Positions 18,667 to 26,488 of a DNA stretch of 64,000 nt are shown in pieces (within the stretch, counting starts at the first letter, position 1; every line of letters starts with the position of its first letter). Location of the stretch: the NCBI GenBank assembly GCA_965246855.1, contig CBDFFP010000005.1, positions 434,001 through 498,000 on the forward strand, written 5' to 3'. The DNA comes from UBA1952 sp965246855. GTDB lineage: Bacteria > Bacteroidota > Bacteroidia > Chitinophagales > Chitinophagaceae. The translations under genes were made by a program, and so were the position numbers. Under the pieces are notes generated by a model that saw only the letters and a program-made list of their open reading frames with translations, was not told the origin of the DNA and made no database searches.

Positions 18667-20046
18667 TCACAGCTTGGCAAACCGCTGTCGGTAAACGGGC
18701 GTACCCTTCCCGGAAATGCACAGCACAAACGCGCCGGAAGGCAGATGGCCAACCGGCAATTCCAGCATTTGGGTATTTACAGGAACCGTGTTCAGCAGCA
18801 GCCTGCGCCCAAGCAAGTCAAAGACAGCTACTTGCAGCGTCTCGCCCAGCATGCTTTGCGGAAAACGAATTTTAAGCCACTCCGCAACGGGCTGAAATGC
18901 CACAATGCCTTCCTCCCCATCTGCGGGCTTGGCGTCAGATACAGCGGTAGCGTTTATTTCAGGATCGGGGAGGGAAATGCCCGCCGTGTTAGGGGCAACT
19001 TCTACCTGCATCATCACCGGATATTTATTGGAGAAGTTGAAGAGCGCATTAATCACCGCCGACGGCGCGGCGTTGTTTACGAAAGTGCTGTTGTCATTGA
19101 TAGATACCCCCGTGCGGTGTCCATCGTTGCCAATCGTTTTGTAAGAACCCGGAATGTAGCGCACGTAGTTGGCGTTGTTCCGTATCCAGGGCGAAATAAA
19201 AATGTGGTCGTACCAGCCCTTGCCCCCGCCGCTCGTGCCGCAGCGGTTCGGAACGGAGGACGACTTGCGGGTGCTGGTCGTGAGATAGGGCGCGAAGGCA
19301 CCGGGATTTGAATCGTAATCGGAAGGATAGGCCAGCGCCGCATCCGGGTTGTAGGGCGGGTCGGAAAAGCGAAAGCCCGTGTCCGCATCCGCAATAAGCG
19401 ATTGGTAGCCGGCCTCTGTGGAGGCATGGAAGTTAAAATCGCCCATGCTAATAAGATTGGGCAGGTGGTGGAATTCCGCCTTGAGCGCCGTCATTACCTG
19501 CGCCACCTGCTGGTCGCGGTTTGTGGAAGAATTACCAGACTCTGTATGGTTGAGCAGCACGTAAAGAAACGTCGTATCGTGCGTGGTGGCCAGCAGCGGG
19601 TCTTTATAATACAGCTTGTAGAGGTTAAAATCCTCCACATTCACCACAAGCGTCTTGATGCTGGCAAAGCCCAGCTTCTGCTGATTGTAAAACAGGAGGA
19701 CGCCCGTGGTGTTGGCAGCCACATTGGTAAGCGGGGCATAAGCATAGCGACCGGGGAAGGCTGCGTTCATCGCGCCGTTCAGGATGCTGTCGCCGAAGCC
19801 CAGGGGCGAGACGCCATACATATCCTGCGGCGAGGTGGTAATGGACGCAATCTTAATCAGCGAAAGGATATCCGGCTGGGCGTGCTGCACAATTGTTTTT
19901 AAGTAAGCGTGCAGGGTGCCGTTGGCCCCCTGGCAATGGTCGCCGTAGCCGAGCGCGTTATAGGTCATCACGCGGAGCGTATCGGCAGCGCGCGCCGTGC
20001 CCGCAAGGAGGCTGGCGGAAAGCACCAGGGAGAGCAGTTTATTCAC
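18667..20046 (-). CDS. Secreted endonuclease/exonuclease/phosphatase with T9SS type A tail
   Basis: The 459-residue product has a signal peptide (SLVLSASLLAGTARA) and an endonuclease/exonuclease/phosphatase fold: MTYNALGYG near the start, the metal and catalytic block SMGDFNFH, GWYDHIFIS, and the C-terminal DGHRTGVS with the catalytic His. From about residue 375 a type IX secretion type A sorting domain follows, ending LPSGAFVLCISGKGTPVYRQ plus RFAKL. It should therefore be exported across the outer membrane and act outside the cell, on DNA, nucleotides or phosphoesters. The canonical Glu of the first motif block is not obvious (LSLIKIA where LxLQE is usual), so the exact activity is uncertain. 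Confidence 0.82.
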   Translation of the reverse strand: MNKLLSLVLSASLLAGTARAADTLRVMTYNALGYGDHCQGANGTLHAYLKTIVQHAQPDILSLIKIASITTSPQDMYGVSPLGFGDSILNGAMNAAFPGRYAYAPLTNVAANTTGVLLFYNQQKLGFASIKTLVVNVEDFNLYKLYYKDPLLATTHDTTFLYVLLNHTESGNSSTNRDQQVAQVMTALKAEFHHLPNLISMGDFNFHASTEAGYQSLIADADTGFRFSDPPYNPDAALAYPSDYDSNPGAFAPYLTTSTRKSSSVPNRCGTSGGGKGWYDHIFISPWIRNNANYVRYIPGSYKTIGNDGHRTGVSINDNSTFVNNAAPSAVINALFNFSNKYPVMMQVEVAPNTAGISLPDPEINATAVSDAKPADGEEGIVAFQPVAEWLKIRFPQSMLGETLQVAVFDLLGRRLLLNTVPVNTQMLELPVGHLPSGAFVLCISGKGTPVYRQRFAKL

Positions 20047-20263
20047 GAATCCTTCTTATTACGGGTTAAAAATAGGCCTGAGAATCCCGAAGTACACATC
20101 CTTTTTACAGTCGAAGCTATATGTTTGGAAGAAGCGTACGCCCCCGTTACCAATACGTGTTGATCGTCAGGAGCGAGGAAGGAATATCTACTTGGAAACA
20201 GCTTATTCTGCTCAAATCCGCCACCCATTCGTTCGAACTTTGTTCATCCACCCCGACACAAGC

Positions 20264-20298
20264 AAAAAAGCAGACTTTTTTTTAAGTCTGCTTTTTTT
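20264..20298. terminator. Bidirectional intrinsic terminator
   Basis: AAAAAAGCAGACTT is followed by its reverse complement AAGTCTGCTTTTTT, with T-tracts on both strands. It insulates the type I restriction locus from the nuclease gene to its left, although both flanking genes read away from it. Confidence 0.8.
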
Positions 20299-20370
20299 AT
20301 TCCCGGTAGCGCAGTCCCCAAAACACCCCGCGCAGGCATCCCGAAAACCCTTTCCTGCCGCCCTGCCCAA

Positions 20371-20378
20371 TACCTTCG
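20371..20378 (+). promoter_or_regulatory. Candidate -7 box of hsdM, short leader
   Basis: TACCTTCG differs by one base from TAnnTTTG and ends 10 bp before the hsdM start codon, just after the terminator at 20264-20298. The mRNA would be nearly leaderless. Confidence 0.35.
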
Positions 20379-20388
20379 CCGCTGCCTT

Positions 20389-21876
20389 ATGCTCCCCTCC
20401 TCCCTCCGCGCCGATATAGACCGCATCTGGAACACCTTCTGGACGGGCGGCCTCTCCAATCCGCTCACCGTCATCGAGCAAATTACCTACCTGCTCTTCA
20501 TAAAGCGCCTCGACGAACTGCAAACAACAAAAGAAAAGAAGGCGGCCCTCCTCGGCGAGCCTATTGAGGCTCCCATCTTCACGCCCGAACAAAAAGGCCT
20601 GCGCTGGAACACGTTTAAAGACCTGGACCCGGAAAGCATGTTCCGCCTTTTCACCCGCGAAGGCGGCGTGTTCGACTTTATGAAAGCCTATGGCAGCGCC
20701 GACAGCGCCTTTGGCCGCTTCATGAAAGGCGCCGTGTTTATGATTCCCACGCCGCGCCTGCTGACCGCTGTGGTGGACATGCTCTCGGACATCCAGATGG
20801 CCGACCGCGACACCAAAGGCGACGTGTATGAATACCTACTGAGCAAGATTGCCACCGCCGGCCAAAACGGTCAGTTCCGCACGCCGCGCCACATCATCCA
20901 GATGATGGTGGCCCTCATGCGCCCGCAACCCGCCGATGTGATCTGCGACCCCAGCGCTGGAAGCTGCGGCTTCCTGGTGGGCGCTGCCGAATACCTCCAC
21001 ACCCAACACGCCGATGCGTTCCTCGATGCGCCTTTCCGCAAACACTTCGCGGGCGATATGTTTCTGGGCATGGAGTTCGACCCGACGATGATTCGCATTG
21101 GCGCGATGAACATGATTCTCCACGGCATCGACGAGCCGAAGCTGCGCGACGTGGACGCCCTCTCCGAAGCCAACGCTTCGTTCTCCGGCAAGGCGTCGCT
21201 TATCCTCGCCAACCCGCCGTTCACAGGCTCGCTGGATAAAGACGCGGTGGACAAAGTCCTCCTCCGCATGGCCGATTCCAAAAAGACGGAACTCTTGTTC
21301 CTTGCGCTCATCCTGCGTGGCCTGCAAACCGGCGGGCGCGCGGCGGTGATTGTGCCCGACGGGGTGCTTTTTGGCAGTAGCAAAGCCCACAAACAAATCC
21401 GCACCGAGTTGGTAGATAACCACCGACTGCAAGGCGTTATCTCCATGCCCTCCGGCGTGTTTAAGCCCTACGCGGGCGTCAGCACGGCCATTCTGCTGTT
21501 TACCAAAACCGGCACGGGTGGAACAGACGACGTATGGTTCTACGACATGACCGCCGACGGCTTTAGCCTGGATGACAAGCGCCAGCCCATTGCCCAGAAC
21601 GACATGGGCGACGTGATAGCCAAATGGAACGGCGGACACCCCGAAGACGGCGCGCGCACCGCCAAAAGCTTTCGGGTGCCGGTGGCCGACATCCGCGCGC
21701 AGGGCTACGACCTGAGCATCAACCGCTACAAGGAAATGGTGCACCAAACCACCATCCACGAAACGCCCGAAACCCTGATGGGCGGCATCCGCGCGCTGGA
21801 CGCCGAGCGGGCTGAAGCGATGGGGGAATTGGAAAACCTGTTACAGGAAAGCGCGGCGGAGGAGCAGATAGGATGA
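20389..21876 (+). CDS. hsdM: Type I restriction-modification DNA methyltransferase subunit
   Basis: The 495-residue product has an HsdM N-terminal helical domain (residues 1-130, with ITYLLFIKRLDE) and an N6-adenine methyltransferase domain: motif I DPSAGSCGFL at 187-196 and motif IV NPPF at 275-278. It transfers methyl groups from S-adenosylmethionine to adenine within the target set by HsdS. Motif I usually reads DPACGSGGFL, so SCG is a mild variant. The stop overlaps the hsdS start by 4 bp (ATGA). hsdR lies nearly 6 kb downstream, separated by five other genes and array C. Confidence 0.95.
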   Translation: MLPSSLRADIDRIWNTFWTGGLSNPLTVIEQITYLLFIKRLDELQTTKEKKAALLGEPIEAPIFTPEQKGLRWNTFKDLDPESMFRLFTREGGVFDFMKAYGSADSAFGRFMKGAVFMIPTPRLLTAVVDMLSDIQMADRDTKGDVYEYLLSKIATAGQNGQFRTPRHIIQMMVALMRPQPADVICDPSAGSCGFLVGAAEYLHTQHADAFLDAPFRKHFAGDMFLGMEFDPTMIRIGAMNMILHGIDEPKLRDVDALSEANASFSGKASLILANPPFTGSLDKDAVDKVLLRMADSKKTELLFLALILRGLQTGGRAAVIVPDGVLFGSSKAHKQIRTELVDNHRLQGVISMPSGVFKPYAGVSTAILLFTKTGTGGTDDVWFYDMTADGFSLDDKRQPIAQNDMGDVIAKWNGGHPEDGARTAKSFRVPVADIRAQGYDLSINRYKEMVHQTTIHETPETLMGGIRALDAERAEAMGELENLLQESAAEEQIG

Positions 21877-23039
21877 AGTGGGAAATGGTAAGGCTGGGGG
21901 AAGTGTGCGAGATTAATGTTGGCAAGACACCGCCGCGCGAGAAACAAGAGTATTTCGGTTCTGGAACGCCTTGGGTTTCTATTGCAGACATGGGTCGAAA
22001 GGTCTTTATTGATAGTACAAAGGAAGAGGTGACAGAAGCTGGAATTCGTGCTGCCAACATGAAAATCATTCAGCCAAACACCGTATTGTTTAGCTTTAAA
22101 TTGAGTGTGGGGAAGGTCTGCATCACAACTGTTCCTCTCTATACAAACGAAGCAATTGCAGCATTGCCTGTAAAGAATGAGAAGAGACTTTCTACAAAGT
22201 TTCTTTACTACGCTATGCAGGCGCAAGATTTTGCTTTGCTTGGTGAAAGAGCAGCAAAGGGAATTACGCTTAACAAAGCGAAACTCAACACTATTCAAAT
22301 CCCCCTTCCGCCCCTTCCCATCCAGCAAAAGATAGCGGCATTGTTAGACGCGGCGGATGCGGTGCGCCATAAAGACAAGGCCCTGCTGGCAAAGTATGAT
22401 GCCCTACTCCAAAGCACTTTCCACCATCTCTTCGGCGACCCGGTGAAGAATGAAAAAGGCTGGGAACTGAAGAAGTTGGGGGAATTGCAAAAATTCCTGA
22501 CAAGCGGTTCCAGAGGCTGGGCGCAGTACTACAGCGATGCAGGAGATGTTTTCTTACGAATAAATAATGTTGGGCATGGTGTCCTTAAACCCGAAAATAT
22601 TATCCGGGTAAGTGCGCCCGACAATGCAGAGGCCAAGCGCACAATGGTAGAGCCGGGCGATTTATTGATTTCCATTACCGCAGACTTAGGTAGGTGTGCC
22701 GCCATTCCAATAGATTTTCCAAAAGCTTTCATTAACCAGCATCTAGCCATTGTACGATTGAAGGAGGCAGCTAATCCCATTTACACAGCAACCTATCTTT
22801 CAAGTGAGGGTGGCAGAAAGCAATTCGCTTCTTTAAATAAAGGAGGCGTAAAAGCAGGGTTGAATTTTGATGATTTGAAATCCCTTCAAATCCCCCTTCC
22901 TCCCCTTCCCCTTCAAACCCATTTTGCCCGCATCGCCCAAAACATTCAGCGGCAGAAGGCATTGGTAAAAGAAGCGGCGGCGGGCAGCGAGGCGTTGTTT
23001 CAGAGTTTGTTGCACCGGGCATTTGCAGCGCAGCCTTAA
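21873..23039 (+). CDS. hsdS: Type I restriction-modification specificity subunit
   Basis: The 388-residue product contains two target-recognition domains, about 1-150 and 200-360, each followed by a conserved helical segment: IQIPLPPLPIQQKIAALLDA in the middle and LQIPLPPLPLQTHFARIAQN at the end. HsdS binds the two halves of a bipartite DNA target and bridges two HsdM subunits. The two repeats are nearly identical at the DNA level (AAATCCCCCTTCC and following), which would allow recombination between half-subunits and change of specificity. Start ATG overlaps the hsdM stop. Confidence 0.93.
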   Translation: MKWEMVRLGEVCEINVGKTPPREKQEYFGSGTPWVSIADMGRKVFIDSTKEEVTEAGIRAANMKIIQPNTVLFSFKLSVGKVCITTVPLYTNEAIAALPVKNEKRLSTKFLYYAMQAQDFALLGERAAKGITLNKAKLNTIQIPLPPLPIQQKIAALLDAADAVRHKDKALLAKYDALLQSTFHHLFGDPVKNEKGWELKKLGELQKFLTSGSRGWAQYYSDAGDVFLRINNVGHGVLKPENIIRVSAPDNAEAKRTMVEPGDLLISITADLGRCAAIPIDFPKAFINQHLAIVRLKEAANPIYTATYLSSEGGRKQFASLNKGGVKAGLNFDDLKSLQIPLPPLPLQTHFARIAQNIQRQKALVKEAAAGSEALFQSLLHRAFAAQP

Positions 23040-23070
23040 GGAAAAAGACGCAAATCCTCTCCTCACAAAG

Positions 23071-23280
23071 TTTTGGGCAAATTCCCCAGGTTTCAGGGCA
23101 AATGCCCAAACCTTTGGGGAATTTGCCCAAAAATTTGGGGAATTTACCCTTGCTTTTAGGGCATTTACCCAAGAATTTGGGGAACTTGCCCAAGACTTCG
23201 GGGAACTTGCCCAAACCTTTGGGGAACTTGCCCAAACCTTTGGGGCAGTTGCCCGAACTTTTGGGGCAACTGCCCTAAAC
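23071..23280. repeat. 21-bp-periodic array C inside the restriction locus
   Basis: Exactly ten 21-bp units fill 210 bp. The consensus is TTTGGGGAACTTGCCCAAACC, in which GGGGAAnTTGCCC is near-palindromic; the three units from 23176 to 23238 are almost identical, while edge units are diverged. Both strands stay open (heptads FGELAQT on plus, GKFPKGL on minus) because a 21-mer without stops repeats in frame. It starts 31 bp after the hsdS stop and precedes the xre promoter. Confidence 0.92.
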
Positions 23281-23365
23281 CTTAGGACGCAAGTGTTTAG
23301 GTCTTCAATCTAAAAAACCGGGTTTGTGAATGCAATCGTTTGGTTTTTTCAGAAGAACAGCGGAT

Positions 23366-23440
23366 TTGTGTTACCCCGGAACAGGAACGCTGGCAGGCGC
23401 AAGCCGCTTATTTTCCCTTCCGGGGGAGGAAAAAAGATTA
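23366..23440. repeat. Decayed copy of dispersed inverted-repeat element
   Basis: TACCCCGGAACAGGAACG, GGCGCAAGCCGCTTATT and TTCCCTTCCGGGGGAGG match parts of the intact elements at 45821-45895 and 56981-57047, with lost symmetry. Confidence 0.5.
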
Positions 23441-23558
23441 CTAACGAAAACCCCGTCTTTTTTACAAGCTTCCACTGCACCGGTCTTTTGCGCATTCATA
23501 GCGGTGTAATAAATTGGGAGTTGCTGTTACAAAAGCTTTGGAATTGGGGAGAGCGGTC

Positions 23559-23596
23559 TAATTTTGTAACGCTATTATCACGCTACAACAGCGTTA
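23559..23596 (+). promoter_or_regulatory. xre promoter with inverted-repeat operator
   Basis: TAATTTTG at 23559-23566 matches the Bacteroidetes -7 box exactly, with TTTG at 23537-23540 eighteen bases upstream as a -33 element. Directly after the -7 box lies TAACGCT (23567-23573), mirrored by AGCGTTA (23590-23596) with a 16-base gap. The inverted pair overlaps the predicted transcription start, a good place for autorepression by the XRE protein encoded 23 bp downstream. Confidence 0.65.
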
Positions 23597-23618
23597 TTTA
23601 AGCACTCCCCCTCTTTTT

Positions 23619-23972
23619 ATGGCCACACAAAACCTCAGCAATATCGTTGGCCGGAATCTAGCGCAGTTCCGGGAACGGTTCGGCCTCACCCAAGCCGCAT
23701 TTGCCGGTTACCTGGGCATTACCAGAGAAGAAGTCAGCTATTACGAAACCGGCAAACGGTCCGTCCCGATTGCCGTTTTGAGCAAGGCCGCCGCTTTGTT
23801 TTGTGTGCATGAGTATGACTTCTATGAGGAAGACGCCGCCACGCAAAGCGTGAATCTTGCTTTTGCCTTTCGCGCCGAAGACCTGAAGGCGGAAGACCTT
23901 ACCAGCATTGCTGCCTTCAAAAAAATTGTCCGCAATTATGTGGACATGAAAAAAGCGCTGGTGCATGAATGA
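23619..23972 (+). CDS. XRE-family helix-turn-helix regulator
   Basis: The 117-residue product has an N-terminal HTH_3 domain at about 12-65 (LAQFRERFGLTQAAFAGYLG, then ITREEVSYYETGKRSVPI) and a short helical C-terminus. Such proteins bind inverted repeats as dimers, and an inverted repeat sits on its own promoter. The stop overlaps the ImmA-like start (ATGAATGA), a classic antirepressor/metallopeptidase pairing in which the peptidase cleaves the repressor. Here it opens a five-gene insertion between hsdS and hsdR and may control the restriction subunit or the PIN-domain gene. Confidence 0.88.
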   Translation: MATQNLSNIVGRNLAQFRERFGLTQAAFAGYLGITREEVSYYETGKRSVPIAVLSKAAALFCVHEYDFYEEDAATQSVNLAFAFRAEDLKAEDLTSIAAFKKIVRNYVDMKKALVHE

Positions 23973-24726
23973 AGACCTGCTGAAAAAAGAAGCCGCACAG
24001 TTTAGGCAGGAATGCGGCTTCAACAACAGCGAGCCTATCCGGCTAAAAAGCCTGTTACAGAAGCGCGGCGTACTCACGGTTTTTAAGCCGCTGTCGGATG
24101 CTTTTTCGGGCATGGCCCTAAAGGTAGCGCGGCCCGGCGGAGACGATTTTTGGCGCTTTATGCTGGTGAATAGCAATCAGTCGCTGGGAAAGCAGCACTT
24201 TACCATATGCCATGAGCTGTATCACTTGTGTGTGCAGGCTCAATTCACCAGTCAGGTTTCCTATACTGGCAAGTTTGACAAAAAAGCCGACCCGGTAGAA
24301 TATCAGGCTGATGTTTTTGCGTCGTATCTGCTGCTGCCGGAAGATGGTTTGTTGCGGCATGTTCCCGATGACGAACTGCGCGCCGGGCGGGTCACGCTCC
24401 GCACACTGCTGTACATTGAGCAGTTGTACTCCTGTAGTCGCCGTGTGTTGGTACGTCGGCTGCGCGAAATGAAGTTTATCCACAAGGAGGACGAAGAAAG
24501 CTTTTTGCGGAATGTGCGGCGCAGCGCATGGGAGCACGGCTACAGCACCAGCTTATATGAGCCGGGAAATAAAGACGTGGTGATAGGCGGCTATGGCAGC
24601 CTTGCCCGCACGCTGTATGACAAAGAGACCATTTCGCAGAGCCATTATTATGGACTGCTTCACGACTTGGGCGTTGATTTTTCCTCCTTAGAAACTCCGG
24701 ACGATGAAGCGGATTATCTTGATTGA
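23965..24726 (+). CDS. ImmA/IrrE-family metallopeptidase
   Basis: The 253-residue product carries the zinc signature HELYH at 83-87, preceded by HFTIC, with a likely third ligand in EYQADVFAS around residue 112. ImmA/IrrE (COG2856) peptidases cleave partner XRE repressors in response to stress or phage-related signals. It overlaps the xre gene by 8 bp and the PIN gene by 23 bp. The C-terminal 100 residues (after LRTLLYIEQLYSCSRRVLVR) are helical and may sense a signal. Family assignment is firm; cleavage of the adjacent XRE protein is inferred from the pairing. Confidence 0.88.
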   Translation: MNEDLLKKEAAQFRQECGFNNSEPIRLKSLLQKRGVLTVFKPLSDAFSGMALKVARPGGDDFWRFMLVNSNQSLGKQHFTICHELYHLCVQAQFTSQVSYTGKFDKKADPVEYQADVFASYLLLPEDGLLRHVPDDELRAGRVTLRTLLYIEQLYSCSRRVLVRRLREMKFIHKEDEESFLRNVRRSAWEHGYSTSLYEPGNKDVVIGGYGSLARTLYDKETISQSHYYGLLHDLGVDFSSLETPDDEADYLD

Positions 24727-25279
24727 TGCGGATGTGGTTTCGCATTTCATCAGCGCGGGCGAAGAGGATGTTTTGCACCAAATCTTCCCCTATTGCTCGC
24801 TTCGGATGCTGGACAACGTGCACCGGGAATTACAGAAATGGCCACGGCCGGAGATAATGCGAAAGTTATCCAACCTGCTCTCCAAAAAGCGCATTCAACG
24901 GATGGATTTCCCGGAAGATAACGAGGAGATCAAGCGAGCGTATTTCTACCTCAAGAGCGGCGGCGGTCTTGGCATTGGTAAAGGCGATGGAGAAAGCGCT
25001 TGTCTGGCAGTGGCGCGCTATCAGAAGAACATTGTAGCGAGCAGCAACCTGAAAGACATCAGGAGCTATTGCGAACAGCACCGCATTGACTACTTGACGA
25101 CAATGGACTTTTTGTGTGAAGCCGTTGCCACGGGCTTATTTGATGAAGCGCGTTGCGATGCTTTCATCACCGCCGTGCGGAAAGTGTCCCGGTTGCCGGT
25201 AGAGAAGTTTGCCGATTACACCTGCCGAATTGTTGATTTCAGGAGTCCAAAAGCCATGATTTCCGGGAAAGGCAGATAA
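24704..25279 (+). CDS. PIN-like domain protein
   Basis: The 191-residue product begins KRIILIDADVVSHFI, with acidic residues at 8 and 10 as in the first PIN strand, followed by GKGDGESACLAVAR (acidic residues 95 and 97) and VASSNLKDIRSYC (Asp118). These are the spaced acidic positions of PIN-domain RNases, often toxins. The start overlaps the ImmA-like gene by 23 bp, so the three genes form one coupled unit: regulator, peptidase and putative nuclease. No separate antitoxin is seen, unless the XRE/ImmA-like pair plays that part. C-terminus beyond residue 135 is helical. Confidence 0.72.
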   Translation: MKRIILIDADVVSHFISAGEEDVLHQIFPYCSLRMLDNVHRELQKWPRPEIMRKLSNLLSKKRIQRMDFPEDNEEIKRAYFYLKSGGGLGIGKGDGESACLAVARYQKNIVASSNLKDIRSYCEQHRIDYLTTMDFLCEAVATGLFDEARCDAFITAVRKVSRLPVEKFADYTCRIVDFRSPKAMISGKGR

Positions 25280-25372
25280 TACTCCGTGCCGTTTCATACA
25301 GGGCTCTTTACGGTGCAACAACGTTCTATACCTTTATCCTTTTTTGTCGCAACCGTCTCAGACGCTTTCCTT

Positions 25373-26485
25373 ATGTCTTCTTACTCTGAAGGTTTAAACG
25401 AGATTCCCGTAGCCCGTTTACAACTTGACCCGCATAATCCGCGGCTGCCTCAGGACATGCAGGATCAGCCCGAAAGGGATGTGATTAAGTGGATGCTCAA
25501 CAACGCCTCCCTCACCGATCTGATGGCGTCTGTTGTAGAGAACAGCTTTTTTGGAGGCGAGCCGCTGGTGGGCATGGTTGCGCCGGACGGCTCCGGCAAC
25601 GTCGTCATTGTAGAAGGGAATCGCAGGCTGGCCGCTGTGAAGCTTCTGCACACCCCCGAATCAGCGGGTGCATTACAGCGCACGGTGGATGAACTGGCCG
25701 CAGAGGCGGGGAAGAAAGGTACGCTGCCCGAAGTGCTGCCGGTTTACATCGTAGCCAACCGCGAAGCCGTGGAAACCTACTTAGGTTTTCGCCACATCAG
25801 CGGTGTGCGTCCCTGGCCGGTCATTGCTAAAGCGCGTTATCTATACAGCCTTTATCTGCAAAAAGCAACGGCCCGGGACGTGTATCGGCTGCTGGCAAAA
25901 GAAATCGGCAGCAAGCCGGTCTATGTTCGCCGGCTCGTCATTGGTTATCAGCTTTTTGAGCACATCGTCCGCCACGGTTATTATGATGAGCCAGGTCTTT
26001 CGGAAGAAAGCTTCGACCTTTCGCTCATCAACGATGCCGCTACCCGCCACAGCAACATTGCCGCCTACATGGGCATCCGGCCCGATGAAGCACAGCCGCT
26101 TGTTAACCTCAACGATACCCATTTCCAAGAGGTATTCCGCTGGCTTTATGCCCGCCGCGAAGACGGCAGCACGCGCCTCGGCGAGGGCCGGAATCTGCCG
26201 CTCCTTAACCGGATTCTGGGCGATGAGAAAGCGAAAGCTGCTTTTGTGGCGGAGGAGAAAATAAGCATTCACGACGCGGTGGCGCTTACCGACCTTGCCG
26301 ATGAGACCATGCGTAGCCATTTGCAAACGGCCCTTGCCCACTTGCTTCAGGCGCAGAAGTACGTGCATAAGCTCAAAGCCGTTCAACGCTCTGACCGCGA
26401 TTTGGCAGATGAGTTGGCTTCCCTTTCGCTGGGCCTTTCCCGCAGCATCTTCGAGCAGTTGAACATCAACAAAGCTTCTGCATAG
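25373..26485 (+). CDS. ParB/sulfiredoxin-fold protein
   Basis: The start at 25373 gives 370 residues beginning SSYSEGLNEIPVARLQLDPH; an upstream in-frame start at 25286 adds 29 hydrophobic residues with no match to the family. The N-terminal domain has LQLDPHNPRLP and the box VIVEGNRRLAAVKLL, the GxxR core of ParB/Srx-fold proteins, which bind CTP or ATP or act as nucleases. The rest is helical with no clear partition-protein HTH. It sits in the insertion between hsdS and hsdR, 3 bp before the next gene, so those two form a pair. It is not chromosome-partitioning ParB by context; a defence or DNA-modification role is more likely. Confidence 0.72.
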   Translation: MSSYSEGLNEIPVARLQLDPHNPRLPQDMQDQPERDVIKWMLNNASLTDLMASVVENSFFGGEPLVGMVAPDGSGNVVIVEGNRRLAAVKLLHTPESAGALQRTVDELAAEAGKKGTLPEVLPVYIVANREAVETYLGFRHISGVRPWPVIAKARYLYSLYLQKATARDVYRLLAKEIGSKPVYVRRLVIGYQLFEHIVRHGYYDEPGLSEESFDLSLINDAATRHSNIAAYMGIRPDEAQPLVNLNDTHFQEVFRWLYARREDGSTRLGEGRNLPLLNRILGDEKAKAAFVAEEKISIHDAVALTDLADETMRSHLQTALAHLLQAQKYVHKLKAVQRSDRDLADELASLSLGLSRSIFEQLNINKASA

Positions 26486-26488
26486 CCA

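Larger units (their letters stand above)
20047..20388. other. Divergent intergenic region upstream of hsdM
   Basis: No gene is visible. It carries the bidirectional terminator at 20264-20298 and a promoter-like TACCTTCG at 20371. A GTTCGAAC string near 20231 suggested a tRNA T-arm, but no stems could be completed. Confidence 0.5.

Noticed and set aside
20200..20263. tRNA gene suggested by GTTCGAAC
   Set aside because: The flanking bases do not form a T-stem, anticodon arm or acceptor stem on either strand.
22771..23235. 154-codon minus-strand frame covering array C
   Set aside because: It is heptad repeats from array C continuing as antisense of hsdS; no credible start.
23071..23280. CRISPR array
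   Set aside because: Units abut with no unique spacers and no cas genes are near; same for arrays A, B, D, F and G.
25286..25372. Extended start of the ParB-like protein
   Set aside because: The added 29 residues look like leader sequence, and ATG 25373 begins the conserved part.
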